Origin: a bacterium
Lineage (GTDB): Bacteria > Desulfobacterota_D > UBA1144
Assembly: GCA_002708105.2 (NCBI GenBank)
Contig: PAOQ02000009.1
Coordinates: 15,678-68,193 of the forward strand
DNA length: 52,516 nucleotides
Direction of reading: 5' to 3'
Shown here: positions 22,097-33,846 of the stretch, piece by piece
Position numbering within the stretch: position 1 is the stretch's first letter
Layout: every line of letters begins with the position of its first letter
The notes under the pieces: model-generated
What the model was told of the DNA's origin: nothing
The model's database searches: none
Seen by the model: the letters and a program-made list of their open reading frames with translations, nothing else
Program-made: the position numbers and the translations under genes

Positions 22097-23386
22097 TTAC
22101 TTTGTGACTTTTGGTTTTACCTCTTTGATTTTAGCTTCAGAAACCAAGAATCGAATAACTTTTTCATCAGTTAGTTTAACACGAACATCATCCATTAAAT
22201 TGTTATCTTTATAATATTTTTTAACTTTACTCACAGTTGTATTTTGAGATTTTGCGATAGAAGCTATAACTTGCTCTAATTCCTGATCGTCAACTGTAAT
22301 ATTTTCATTCTTAGAGATTTCTGCAAAAATCAGTGCTAATTTAACATTTCTTATTGCAGATTCTTTGATAAGATCTCTAGTTTTTTCATCCACTTCCTTA
22401 ATCTTTACTCCTTTCTCATTCATACGAGCTAAATATTCATTTTCTAATCTTTTTTCCTCATCATTTAAAAAAGACAGAGGAAATTCAAAATTATTATCAT
22501 CAATTAATTTATCGCCAATATTTTTTCTAAGTGAAGCTTCAGACTTTTCATTAGAGGACCTTTCTAAGTCAGAGGCAACCCTTTCTTCTAGTTTTTCCTT
22601 AGATTCAATTCCTAGCTTTTGAATAAAATCATCGTCTAAAGTAGGGACAACTTTCTTATAAATTTTATCTACAAAAACTTTACAAGTAACTTTTTTTCCT
22701 GCAGCTTCATCTATGGGAAAATCTTTAGGATAAGTAACATCAAAAACTTTTTCTTCTCCTACTTTCATTGTCTTAATCTCTTTTTCAATATCTGGAATAA
22801 GTGAATCATTACCCAATTCAATTAAAGCATTATCTCTAACTAGATCCTTAATAACGCTGCCATCAACTTCACCAGAAAAATTAATGGATAAAATATCATT
22901 TTTCTGAATCTTCTTTCTTTTCGTGACTTCCTCATTTGAAGCAAAGTTTATTAAAAGATTCTCTATCGCTTTATCTATATCTTTTTGATCTATTGAAAAG
23001 ACTTCCTTATCAACTTCCATAGCATTATAGTTTGATAATTTAATTTCAGGTATAAATTCGAAATCAAAAGAAAAAATAAAATTATTAGATTTATTAAAAT
23101 CTTTGAATTCAAGATTTGACGTTCTTACAATGTTAATCTTTTTCTCAAGAGCTAATGTTCTAAGATTAATGTTAATTATTCTAGTTTTAACTTCTTCTTC
23201 GATCTGATCTGTATATATTGATTCAACCACATCTATGGGAACTTTCCCTTTTCTAAAACCCTTCAAGTCGGCATCCTTTTGAAATAGCTTTACAACACTT
23301 AAATAAGTCTTGCTGACCTCATCCTTTTCAATATCAAAGAAAGCCTTTTTTTCTGTCGAACTTATTTCATCAATTTTAAAACTCAT
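22097..23386 (-). CDS. tig: Trigger factor (start at MSFKIDE; ORF track extends into the upstream tRNA)
   Basis: DADLKGFRKGKVPIDVVESIY; FPKDFPIDEAAGKKVTCKVFVDKI-type PPIase domain; upstream of clpP. Confidence 0.95.
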   Translation of the reverse strand: MSFKIDEISSTEKKAFFDIEKDEVSKTYLSVVKLFQKDADLKGFRKGKVPIDVVESIYTDQIEEEVKTRIININLRTLALEKKINIVRTSNLEFKDFNKSNNFIFSFDFEFIPEIKLSNYNAMEVDKEVFSIDQKDIDKAIENLLINFASNEEVTKRKKIQKNDILSINFSGEVDGSVIKDLVRDNALIELGNDSLIPDIEKEIKTMKVGEEKVFDVTYPKDFPIDEAAGKKVTCKVFVDKIYKKVVPTLDDDFIQKLGIESKEKLEERVASDLERSSNEKSEASLRKNIGDKLIDDNNFEFPLSFLNDEEKRLENEYLARMNEKGVKIKEVDEKTRDLIKESAIRNVKLALIFAEISKNENITVDDQELEQVIASIAKSQNTTVSKVKKYYKDNNLMDDVRVKLTDEKVIRFLVSEAKIKEVKPKVTK

Positions 23387-23399
23387 ATTAACTCCATTA

Positions 23400-23481
23400 T
23401 GGGAGCGGGGGGACTCGAACCCCCACACCCGAAGGCGCTAGATCCTAAATCTAGTGCGTCTACCAATTCCGCCACGCTCCC
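23400..23481 (-). tRNA. tRNA-Leu(TAG)
   Basis: Minus strand GGGAGCGTGGCGGAATTGGTAGACGCACTAGATTTAGGATCTAGCGCCTTCGGGTGTGGGGGTTCGAGTCCCCCCGCTCCCA. Confidence 0.97.
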
Positions 23482-23549
23482 ATCAAAAAAATGTTTTTTT
23501 TTGAAAGGATAAATATACTGATTACATTATCTAAAATCAATCATACATA

Positions 23550-26141
23550 TTATGATGGCTCATAAACAACAATGGCTTTTTTTGCGTTATAGAGATACTT
23601 CTCAATAACTTTATTTACATCATCTGATGATATATTTTTAATTTTGGGAGAAAATCTGAATGGCTCATCTGATCCAAGACCAAAGAAGGATCCTTGTGCA
23701 ATTCTTGCATTAATACTTGAATTCCTCTGTAAAGAAATGTCATTCCTTCCAATTAAGTAATTCTTTGATCTTTCTATCTCAGTATTTGTAACTCCATTTC
23801 GAACTAGATTATCAATCTCTTTGTTAATAGCATCTATACTTTCGTCTTTTTTCTCAGGTGAACATCCAATGTAAACACCAAAATGGCCTATCGATGGAGA
23901 AGCACTGTAAAAAGATGACACTGTATACGCCAAACTTTTCTTATCTCTTAATTCCAAGAATAGCCTACCCCCCATCCCAGAAAGACATGAATTCATTACT
24001 TGAAATGCGTACTGATCATCAGATTCCATTGCTGGCGCATATGTTCCTATCATAATATGAGACTGTTGCTTATCGCCTAATTTAATTTGAAAAAATTTAT
24101 CCTCATCAATTGGGACAAATCGAAGATCTTGATTGATGTCGTTTGATTCAGAAAAATTAATTCCATAATTTAAACTTTTAACTAAATCCTCTAAATCAAA
24201 ATTCCCTACAGCGGAAATCAGTAAATTATTACTTCCTAGGAATTTATTATACGTATTTGCAATATCTATTCTAGATATTTTATTTAGACTTTCTTCTGTT
24301 CCATATTGATTCATTGAATATGGGTGGCCAGGAAATAAAATTTCATAAAATTTATCTGCCGCCAAAGCTGCATAATTTTGTTTTTTTCTATTCAAATAGG
24401 ACAATGTATCTCTTTTGACAATATCCAATTCGTTTTCTAAAAATAGTGGATTGCAAATAACATCTGAAAAAATTTGAACTAACTCGGTTAAGTTTGCACT
24501 TGGACCCAACAATTTTAATCCAATAGTATTTCTTCCTGAATAGCCCTCGATATCAGATGCCAAAAGCTCTGTTTTCATTGCTAGCTCATTCTTTGAATAG
24601 ACCTTAGAGCCTCTCTCGAACAGTTCAGATAAAAGGCTAAATTGCCCATTATTTTCTTTATCTTCATATCTAACTCCACCACTCGATACTGTTCTTAAAG
24701 AAAATAGTGGCGTCTTCTTATTTTGTAAGACCAAGAGGTCTATTCCAGAGTCTAACTTTAATAAAGTTGGCGTCTCATGAACTATTTTTGAAAAAGAATA
24801 ATCTTTAGAAATATATGATTTATAAATATCTTCTTTTGGTTTCAAAGTATTTTCAAAATTTTTTTTAATTATTTTAGCAATATAAGATTCTTCTATGGTC
24901 TTTGATTCTTTTGGGAATATTAAATTCAAGCTTAAATTATCAAGATTTAAATATTTCTTTGATACAGTTAATATTTCGCTAGGAGAAATGTCTTTTATTC
25001 TATTTAAATATTGTTCCTTAGAATTAAGATTTCCAGTTAACGACTGCAAATAACCTATAGACTGTGCTTGTCCTTGAACGGTTTCATTTTCATGCAAATC
25101 ATCAGAAATAATTGAATTTTTTGCTCTTTCAATATGACTGAGATCAAAATTAAGTGATGAAACTTCCATGATTTTTAAAATTATTTCTTTGATAGCATCA
25201 TCAAGATTCTCCTGTAAAAGGGTTCCGGTTATCATTGACAAACCAGAATGGCGCATAGAATAATTAACAGAATAAATTGATGTCACTAATGATAAGTTTT
25301 CCTTTAATTCCTTATTCAACAAAGAACTTGATCCACTTCCTAAGATATGGCTGATTAAATCCAAAACTGGCGAATCTTCGTTATCAGCTTCCTTAGATTT
25401 AAATGAAAAAGCAAAATAAACCTCATTTACTTCTCGGAAATCCATATTTATATTTAATTTTGAAATTTCTTTTTTCTCAATAAAATCAGGTTTATAAACT
25501 TTTTGTCTTCGAATTTTATTAAAAACTTTATTGATTTTTTCTTTAACTTCGCTCTTTTCAACTCCTGTAACGACTACTAAATGCATATTCTCGGCTTGAT
25601 ACCACTTATCATAAAAATTAATTACATCCGATCTCTTAAAACTTTTTACACTTTCAGGTGTACCAATAATAGGCAATCCATAATTAGAAGATGAAAAAGT
25701 ATTTTTAAACATCATTTCACTCAAACAATTAGATGGAGAATCTTTTCCTCTTTTTATTTCCTCTAAAATTACCTCTAATTCCTTTGAAAGTTCTTCTTTA
25801 TTAAAAGTTGCCTTACACATACATTCTGAAAGAATATCCAAACCTATATCAATAAACTGATTAGAAATGGTCGTGTAATAAACGGTTTCATCAAATGAGG
25901 TAAAAGCATTGACTTCACCACCATGAGCTTCAAGTTTTTTTGAAATTTCTCCAACTTTTAAATTATCAGTCCCCTTAAAGATCATATGCTCATGAACATG
26001 TGCAAGACCTCTTTCTTCATCATTCTCATAGGCAGAGCCTGTATTTACCCATACGAATATAGAGCTAACTGGAGAAAAAGGGTCTTCTTTTAAAAAGACC
26101 TTCAGCCCATTATCTAAATAAAATTTTTCTACGTCATTCAT
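23550..26141 (-). CDS. M16-family zinc metallopeptidase, two-repeat form
   Basis: HVHEHMIFKGTDNLKVGEISKKLEAHGGEVNAFTSFDETVYY; second degenerate repeat with FNRLFLELRDKKSLAYTVSS-like segment (GGRLFLELRDKKSLAYTVSSFY). Confidence 0.93.
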   Translation of the reverse strand: MNDVEKFYLDNGLKVFLKEDPFSPVSSIFVWVNTGSAYENDEERGLAHVHEHMIFKGTDNLKVGEISKKLEAHGGEVNAFTSFDETVYYTTISNQFIDIGLDILSECMCKATFNKEELSKELEVILEEIKRGKDSPSNCLSEMMFKNTFSSSNYGLPIIGTPESVKSFKRSDVINFYDKWYQAENMHLVVVTGVEKSEVKEKINKVFNKIRRQKVYKPDFIEKKEISKLNINMDFREVNEVYFAFSFKSKEADNEDSPVLDLISHILGSGSSSLLNKELKENLSLVTSIYSVNYSMRHSGLSMITGTLLQENLDDAIKEIILKIMEVSSLNFDLSHIERAKNSIISDDLHENETVQGQAQSIGYLQSLTGNLNSKEQYLNRIKDISPSEILTVSKKYLNLDNLSLNLIFPKESKTIEESYIAKIIKKNFENTLKPKEDIYKSYISKDYSFSKIVHETPTLLKLDSGIDLLVLQNKKTPLFSLRTVSSGGVRYEDKENNGQFSLLSELFERGSKVYSKNELAMKTELLASDIEGYSGRNTIGLKLLGPSANLTELVQIFSDVICNPLFLENELDIVKRDTLSYLNRKKQNYAALAADKFYEILFPGHPYSMNQYGTEESLNKISRIDIANTYNKFLGSNNLLISAVGNFDLEDLVKSLNYGINFSESNDINQDLRFVPIDEDKFFQIKLGDKQQSHIMIGTYAPAMESDDQYAFQVMNSCLSGMGGRLFLELRDKKSLAYTVSSFYSASPSIGHFGVYIGCSPEKKDESIDAINKEIDNLVRNGVTNTEIERSKNYLIGRNDISLQRNSSINARIAQGSFFGLGSDEPFRFSPKIKNISSDDVNKVIEKYLYNAKKAIVVYEPS

Positions 26142-26147
26142 ATCAAA

Positions 26148-26924
26148 TCACAATGTTACTTTCTGGGAAGCTTTATACTTTACATGAAAATGCTTACCTA
26201 TTGAAAAAAATAAATAAGAGTAAAAAAGAATAAAAGAACCTATCTCTATATGAGTTAATATAGCAATCAGAATTATTGATGAAATAATCAAGGCATTAAA
26301 CTTCTTCATCTTATTCAAGAAGGTTTTCTTGGCAAACAATATATTGCTTACCATTAATAGTCCGATTATAGGAATAAATACAAGAAAAAAAGAACTTATT
26401 AATGAATGTGTAAATAGACTGAATTTATAATCTATAAGAACTAATGATATCAAGAGACCTGCTGCCATTGGACTAGGTAGACCTATAAAAGTTCTATCTT
26501 TTTCTTCCCCTGATAAAGTATTAAATCTAGATAATCTTAAAGCAACGCAAACTGAATAAAATATTACACACATTATTCCTAGGTTATTAAAAGACGATAA
26601 ATAAACTATATAAATTATCAGAGAAGGGGCAACTCCAAAGCAAACTAAATCAGATAAAGAATCATATTGTGCACCAAATTCAGAATCCTTATTTAAAAGC
26701 CTTGCAATTTTTCCATCAATAAAATCGATAAAAGCCGCAAGATATAAGAAAATACATGACCACCATATAGATTTTTCAGTTAGGAAAAAAGTTTCTATTC
26801 CCAGGAATTCACCGTCTACCAAAGGAAAAAGCTTGATTATATTAAAAATTGATAAGAGCCCTAATACCATTGCCAAGGTAGTTAAAAGATTGGGTATTAA
26901 TGAAATAATTCTTCTATTTTTCAT
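26148..26924 (-). CDS. pssA: CDP-diacylglycerol--serine O-phosphatidyltransferase
   Basis: CDP-alcohol phosphotransferase motif DGKIARLLNKDSEFGAQYDSLSDLVCFGVAPS; multiple TM segments; next to psd. Confidence 0.93.
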   Translation of the reverse strand: MKNRRIISLIPNLLTTLAMVLGLLSIFNIIKLFPLVDGEFLGIETFFLTEKSIWWSCIFLYLAAFIDFIDGKIARLLNKDSEFGAQYDSLSDLVCFGVAPSLIIYIVYLSSFNNLGIMCVIFYSVCVALRLSRFNTLSGEEKDRTFIGLPSPMAAGLLISLVLIDYKFSLFTHSLISSFFLVFIPIIGLLMVSNILFAKKTFLNKMKKFNALIISSIILIAILTHIEIGSFILFYSYLFFSIGKHFHVKYKASQKVTL

Positions 26925-27585
26925 TCTTCTGATAATTTCAAATCAACTTTATTATAAAGTATGGTTTCGCCGGCTACTACTTCATCTCCTGCTTTAAATT
27001 TTGTTGCATAATCAGAGGGTACATAAATATCAATTCTTGAACCAAATTTAATTATTCCAATTCTTTCGCCTAAATTAAGTGAATCACCTTTTGAAACGAA
27101 TGGAACAATCCTTCTTGCAATAAAACCAGCAAATAATATTAAAATAACATCGTCTTCATCCTTTGTTTTTAAATGAATATTAAGTCTTTCGTTCTCTATG
27201 CATTCATCAGAGTTAGCAAATTTAAATTTGCCTGGATAATATCTGGTTTCTAAAATTTCTGATGAAATTGGAGATCGTGCGATATGGCAATCAAAAATCG
27301 AAAGAAAAATGCATATTCTTTTCATCTTGCATTTTAGAAATTCTGTTTCTTCAACTGTATCAACGGAAATAATCTTTCCATCTGCAGGAGAAATAATTCC
27401 TTCTGTATTTGGAATAATTCGATCTGGATCTCTGAAGAAATGTACAATTAATAAAAAAGTTACTAGAAATAATATTGATAAGATAGATAACCCAAAGAAA
27501 GCGGTCCCAAGCCAACATATCAAAAAAGAAAGAAATATCGGTTTATAACCTTGGCTAGAAACAGTCCATTTGTAATCAATCTTCA

Positions 27586-27586
<1 letters not shown>
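26921..27586 (-). CDS. psd: Phosphatidylserine decarboxylase, short form
   Basis: FRDPDRIIPNTEGIISPADGKI; IIKFGSRIDIYVPSD proenzyme cleavage region; coupled to pssA. Confidence 0.94.
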
Positions 27587-28614
<1,028 letters not shown>

Positions 28615-29097
28615 TTATTTCTTTTTCTCTCTTGCTATTGAAACAAGTCCAGTTCTAGTAACTTCTTTAAGGCCTAGTGGTCTTAAAATTTCAACAAATG
28701 CTTCCAATTTATCTTTTGTACCAGTAAGTTCTAAGGCATAAGACTTAGGTCCTACATCAATTACATTTGATCTAAAGATGTCTGCAACTCTCAATACTTC
28801 AGATCGGCTAGTTTTAGTAGGTATAACTCTGGCTATTAGAAGTTCTCTTTGAATGCTTTCTGATTCAGACAAATCTACAACTTTTATAACATTTATCATA
28901 TTTTCAAATCTTTTAATGATTTGATCAATAATCCAGTCCTCTCCAGAGGTAACTAGAGTTAATCTTGAATATGATGGATTCTCAGTTTCAGCAACACATA
29001 GACTTTCTATATTAAAACCTCTTGCTGTAAACAAACCTGAGACGCGAGCTAAAACCCCTGGCTCATTATCTACTAAAATTGATATAATATGACGCAA
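28615..29097 (-). CDS. ilvH: Acetolactate synthase small (regulatory) subunit
   Basis: MRHIISILVDNEPGVLARVSGLFTARGFNIESLCVAETE ACT domain. Confidence 0.96.
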   Translation of the reverse strand: MRHIISILVDNEPGVLARVSGLFTARGFNIESLCVAETENPSYSRLTLVTSGEDWIIDQIIKRFENMINVIKVVDLSESESIQRELLIARVIPTKTSRSEVLRVADIFRSNVIDVGPKSYALELTGTKDKLEAFVEILRPLGLKEVTRTGLVSIAREKKK

Positions 29098-29161
29098 TAA
29101 ATATCTCCTTTAAAGGGATTTATAATAAACTAATTTTAAACTATTTCTATATATTTGGTAA

Positions 29162-30712
29162 TTACATTATAACTTCTATCAGAATTAACCCTTTTAAATT
29201 TAGGGTTTTTTTAAGATTTGACTCTATTTTTGAATCAAAACTAAACTGATATGCTTTTGCCCCAAAAGACTCGGCTAATAGTTTAAAGTCAGGACCCTTA
29301 TATTTTAGATTTTTATTTGAAGATTTTTCATTTATAACTATTACTGTTAAGTCCAGTTTCTGCTCAAGAGCAACAATCATTTCTTGCATATTAAATTGAA
29401 AATTATTTCCACTAGAAATACTTACAACCTTATTTTTTGGTCTAGAGAACTTTGCTCCTATAGCTGCAGGAAATCCGTAACCAGGCGTACCATTACCACC
29501 AGAAAGAACGCTATTTTTATAATCATTAAATTTATAAAATTGTTGAAGATTTACATCATCATAACTAAAGTCAGAGCATAAAATGACATCATCGCCTAAG
29601 ATATCTGACAATTTTCTAAAAATAAAAGCCTTCTTATTTTTAGAAATTTCCTTATTTTCTTTCTTTACATTTTCATTTTTAAGGCCCTTTAAAAAGGAAT
29701 GGGTCCATTCAGTATTATATGGCCCTATATTCTTTAGCATAAAATCAATAAAATTTATTGAAGATATATTAATACTTAAATTATTTTTATCTGTTGAATC
29801 AAGTACTGTCTTATCGATATCAACAATTGTCATATTCTTCTTTAAAAGATCTTTTTTTCGTAAAATCTTTCTTATATCGCAACCAACGCTAATAAGATGA
29901 TCTGTTTCTTCAAGTAATTTACTTGAACTATATGAACCATGTGGTCCTACCATACCAAAGGAATCCTTACTATCAACCAATCCGAGGGACAACAAAGAAG
30001 TCAGTGATGGAATATTATATTTTTTTAAAAACAAAGAGATGTTCTTTTTATTTTCCTTATAACATGAACCTCGTCCAAATACCAAAAGTGGCTTTTTCGA
30101 CTGCAGTAATTTATTTTTAAAATCACTAAGAGATTTTTTTGGTGTTTTTGGATTTTCATTATAATTAGGAAGACTAACTTTTTTTGGCATAACATATTCG
30201 CTTTCACTGATTAAAACATCTTTAGGCATATCAACTAACACGGGACCTTTTCTTCCTGTATTTGCGATATGCAATGCTTCTGAAATTGCTTTTGGTAAAT
30301 CCTTAGTTTTTCTAACTAACGTATTATGTTTCGTGGTTGATCTTGTTATACCTATATGATCAGCTTCTTGAAAAGCATCACTTCCTAAGAAGGGAGTTGG
30401 TACCTGACCAGTGAGAATTAGCATAGGAACCGAATCCATGTAAGCAGTAGAGATTCCTGTAACAGTATTTGTTGCAGCAGGTCCAGAGGTACACAAAATT
30501 ATTCCTGGTAAACCGCTAGCTCTTGAAAAACCATCTGCCATGTGTGTAGCAGCTTGCTCATGTCTTGTTAAAATATGATTAATTTTTTTTGCGTACGACG
30601 GCATTACATCATAAATCTTTAAAACATAACCACCAGGTAAGCCAAAGATAGTTCTAATACCCAGATCATATAAAGATTCAAAAAAAATCTCTGCACCTAA
30701 AAGTTTTTTCAT
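29162..30712 (-). CDS. ilvB: Acetolactate synthase large subunit homolog with degenerate ThDP-binding C-terminal domain
   Basis: TRHEQAATHMADGFSRASGLPGIILCTSGPAATNTVTGI, GQVPTPFLGSDAFQEAD; but VVSISSGNNFQFNMQE where VVxxDGDGSFQMNxQE is expected. Confidence 0.88.
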   Translation of the reverse strand: MKKLLGAEIFFESLYDLGIRTIFGLPGGYVLKIYDVMPSYAKKINHILTRHEQAATHMADGFSRASGLPGIILCTSGPAATNTVTGISTAYMDSVPMLILTGQVPTPFLGSDAFQEADHIGITRSTTKHNTLVRKTKDLPKAISEALHIANTGRKGPVLVDMPKDVLISESEYVMPKKVSLPNYNENPKTPKKSLSDFKNKLLQSKKPLLVFGRGSCYKENKKNISLFLKKYNIPSLTSLLSLGLVDSKDSFGMVGPHGSYSSSKLLEETDHLISVGCDIRKILRKKDLLKKNMTIVDIDKTVLDSTDKNNLSINISSINFIDFMLKNIGPYNTEWTHSFLKGLKNENVKKENKEISKNKKAFIFRKLSDILGDDVILCSDFSYDDVNLQQFYKFNDYKNSVLSGGNGTPGYGFPAAIGAKFSRPKNKVVSISSGNNFQFNMQEMIVALEQKLDLTVIVINEKSSNKNLKYKGPDFKLLAESFGAKAYQFSFDSKIESNLKKTLNLKGLILIEVIM

Positions 30713-30740
30713 TCCGATTATTATATATTAATTTATAATT

Positions 30741-31397
30741 TTAACTAACAAAAGAAAAACTATTAAAAGGCATTAAGGGTGATCTTGTAAATATATGATT
30801 TTCAGGTTCTTTTAAATCTACTTTTGCTAGTGAGCTAGAATCAATGTTGTAATTAGAATCGTAATTCAATCCCGCTCTCCTATCAGAATATAGTGATTGA
30901 AGTTTCTTAGCACCAGTCCCAATAATCACTGAATCTTCAAAATCTACTGATTCAAGCTCATCGAATGTAATTTTAGAATTTTCTTCATACAATTTAATAT
31001 TATTATCAATTTTTTTGAATTTTCCGTAAGCAAACATATTATTTTTTAAGTCAAAAAGTGTCATTAAACTATCAAAATTTCCCTTATAAGAAAATCCATA
31101 AAGCAAAAAAGAGGAAATTCCATACACAGGAATCTTCTTAATAGACCCAATAGTATTTGCTGTAGCAATACCAACTCTCAATGAAGAGAGATTTCCTGGT
31201 CCTATATTAACTCTAACCTCTGATATATCATCAAACGTAGATAATCCTTTATCAAGAAGCTTGCGAATAAGTGGGGCTAAAAGCTCACAATGATTAGGTC
31301 TTTCGGAATTTATATTAAGAATCTCAACTATTTCTAATTCTTGTGACAGTGAAACACTGGTCAAATTTGATGAGGTTTCAATATTTAAAGACAACAT
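30741..31397 (-). CDS. tsaB: tRNA threonylcarbamoyladenosine biosynthesis protein TsaB
   Basis: LSLNIETSSNLTSVSL; EVRVNIGPGNLSSLRVGIATANTIG. Confidence 0.88.
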   Translation of the reverse strand: MLSLNIETSSNLTSVSLSQELEIVEILNINSERPNHCELLAPLIRKLLDKGLSTFDDISEVRVNIGPGNLSSLRVGIATANTIGSIKKIPVYGISSFLLYGFSYKGNFDSLMTLFDLKNNMFAYGKFKKIDNNIKLYEENSKITFDELESVDFEDSVIIGTGAKKLQSLYSDRRAGLNYDSNYNIDSSSLAKVDLKEPENHIFTRSPLMPFNSFSFVS

Positions 31398-31405
31398 AAA
31401 ACAAA

Positions 31406-32437
31406 TTATTTAGAGCTAATTTTTTCTCTAACTTCTTTTTCAAGTTTAAGACCTAAGTCAGAATTAGCTTGCAAAAACTTTTGTGCATTATCTTTACCCT
31501 GTCCTATTCTTTCGCCAGAGTAGGAAAACCAAGCACCAGCTTTGTCGACAAGACCAAACTCAACTCCTAAATCTATTAATTCTCCAAATTTAGATATCCC
31601 TCTTCCAAAAATTATATCCATTTCAGCCTCGCGAAAAGGTGGAGCCACTTTATTTTTAACAACTTTTACACGAACTCTATTTCCAATGACATTCTCAGAT
31701 GTTTTCAAAGACGCAATACGCCTAACATCTAGCCTAACAGAACAATAAAATTTTAATGCGTTTCCTCCAGAAGTTGTTTCAGGACTCATATAAGAAGGTA
31801 CCCCTATTTTCATTCTAAGTTGATTTATAAAAATTACTGTTGTTTTTGATTTTGAAACAGTAGCAGTTATTTTTCTAAGAGCCTGAGACATTAATCTGGC
31901 TTGTAACCCAACATGTGTATCACCCATTTCACTATCAAGTTCTGCCTTCGGTGTTAAAGCTGCTACAGAATCAATTACGACCATGTCTACAGCTGAACTA
32001 CGTATTAACTGATCAACAATTTCAAGTGCTTGTTCTCCATAATCAGGCTGAGATATTAAAAGGTCTTCATTTTTAATCCCTAGGCCTTTAGCATATGTAG
32101 GATCAAATGCATGTTCTGCATCAACAAAAGCAGTTATACCCCCGCTTCGTTGAGTCTCGGCAATAGCATGAAGCGCAAGGGTGGTCTTACCGGAAGCTTC
32201 CGGTCCATAAACTTCTATAACTCTACCTCTTGGAAATCCACCTACCCCTAAAGCATGGTCTAAGGCAATAGAACCAGTTGATATTGATTGAACATTCTTA
32301 ACTGTCGATTCATTATCTAGGCGCATTATCGAACCCTTACCGAACTGTTTTTCTATAGTTGATATAGTTGCATCTAAAGCTTTTTGTTTATTTTCGTCAG
32401 CTTCTTTAGTTGGTGGTTTTTTCTTATTTTCTGCCAA
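31406..32437 (-). CDS. recA: Recombinase RecA
   Basis: [57 protein letters not shown]. Confidence 0.99.
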   Translation of the reverse strand: MAENKKKPPTKEADENKQKALDATISTIEKQFGKGSIMRLDNESTVKNVQSISTGSIALDHALGVGGFPRGRVIEVYGPEASGKTTLALHAIAETQRSGGITAFVDAEHAFDPTYAKGLGIKNEDLLISQPDYGEQALEIVDQLIRSSAVDMVVIDSVAALTPKAELDSEMGDTHVGLQARLMSQALRKITATVSKSKTTVIFINQLRMKIGVPSYMSPETTSGGNALKFYCSVRLDVRRIASLKTSENVIGNRVRVKVVKNKVAPPFREAEMDIIFGRGISKFGELIDLGVEFGLVDKAGAWFSYSGERIGQGKDNAQKFLQANSDLGLKLEKEVREKISSK

Positions 32438-32510
32438 ATAAATACTCCTCTATTTAAGCTATTAATTATAATTATACTAACATTATACTTAACTTAAACT
32501 ATTCTTCCTA

Positions 32511-33764
32511 TTAGTTTGATTTTAATAAGATCATCCTTCTAACCAGGTCTAAACTTGTAAGGCATGTTCTCAATTTGAACATATCTCTGGAACCAGGGAA
32601 AAAAAACTTTTTTACTAATGTTTTATCTTGATATGATATTCCAATGAAAACAGTTCCAACTGGCTTTTCCTTAGTTCCACCACCTGGACCGGCTATTCCT
32701 GATACAGCTACACTTAAATCCGCACTTGAAATATCCTTCGATTTATTAACCATCTCTCTCACACAACTTTGACTAACTGCTCCATATTTTAATAAAGTTG
32801 AACTTCTAATATTTAATATTTTCTCTTTTGATTTATTGCTATAAGTTGTAAATCCATACTGAAAACATTTAGAAGCTCCTGGAACATTCGTTATCATATT
32901 AGCCAACATTCCTCCAGTACAAGACTCAGCTGTAGTAATAGATATTTTTCTTTTATTTAAGATTTGAACTACCGTTTCAGCTAAAGAAACATCAGATTCT
33001 GAATAAACGTACATCCCTAACTCTTTTCTTACTTTTTTCTCTAAGATTAGATTTCTTTTCTTAGCCAGAGATAGTTTATTGTGAGATGAAATTAATCTTA
33101 TATGAATTTCATAATTATAAGGTCGATATCCAATATAATTATTTACAGAACTGTATTTTCTTATCTTTTCAGCTACCTGAGATTCAGATAATCCATATAC
33201 TCGAAGCATTTTGGAGAAAGTAATATTTGATTCTTTTGTCTTTTTATTCTTTAAATCTATGAGGAATGAATCCTTCAACATTGTTTTAAATTCTCTAGGA
33301 ACTCCGGGATAGAAATAAAATTTTGACCTTTTATTTTTAATAATAAATCCTGGGGCGGTACCTATAGAATTTTTTATTATTTTAGAACCTTCAGGAAACA
33401 ATGCTTGTTTTTTATTAAGCTTGCTATATTTCCTTTTTCTTGTTTTGAAAATTTTTTTTATTTTTATTTCTTCATTTTTGTTAAATACTAATTTTTTATT
33501 AAAAAAAGTAGATGCAGCCTCTCTAGTCAAATCATCATCTGTAGGACCGAGACCACCAGTAATTAATATATAATTTGATCTACTAGACGCAATTTCTAAC
33601 GCAGAAACTATATCCTTTTCATTGTCGCCTACACATTGTTGATAATTAACCTTAAAGCCCTTATCAAATACTTCTTTTGCTAGCGAAAAAAAGTTAGAAT
33701 CCTGAGTTACCCCCGATAACAATTCTTCACCAGTAGTTATAATTTCAATTGAATTCCTTTTCAT
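32511..33764 (-). CDS. cinA: CinA-family protein (MoaB-like domain plus C-terminal deamidase domain)
   Basis: IITTGEELLSGVTQDSN, ILITGGLGPTDDDLTREA, TTAESCTGGMLANMITNVPGAS, SGIAGPGGGTKEKPVGTVFIG. Confidence 0.94.
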   Translation of the reverse strand: MKRNSIEIITTGEELLSGVTQDSNFFSLAKEVFDKGFKVNYQQCVGDNEKDIVSALEIASSRSNYILITGGLGPTDDDLTREAASTFFNKKLVFNKNEEIKIKKIFKTRKRKYSKLNKKQALFPEGSKIIKNSIGTAPGFIIKNKRSKFYFYPGVPREFKTMLKDSFLIDLKNKKTKESNITFSKMLRVYGLSESQVAEKIRKYSSVNNYIGYRPYNYEIHIRLISSHNKLSLAKKRNLILEKKVRKELGMYVYSESDVSLAETVVQILNKRKISITTAESCTGGMLANMITNVPGASKCFQYGFTTYSNKSKEKILNIRSSTLLKYGAVSQSCVREMVNKSKDISSADLSVAVSGIAGPGGGTKEKPVGTVFIGISYQDKTLVKKFFFPGSRDMFKLRTCLTSLDLVRRMILLKSN

Positions 33765-33846
33765 ATAATATCCATATGATACCTTGAATATACAAATGTA
33801 ATACGTAAACTCTGTATAATGAAAAAAAACTTTTTTAGGAGAAGAT

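Noticed and set aside
29384-30207. ORFs antisense or out of frame to ilvB
   Set aside because: Overlap the conserved AHAS frame; not evidence that ilvB is frameshifted, since its frame is open throughout.
29162-30712. Calling ilvB a pseudogene
   Set aside because: The ORF is intact from start to stop with conserved N-terminal motifs and ordered operon context; only the ThDP motif is unusual.
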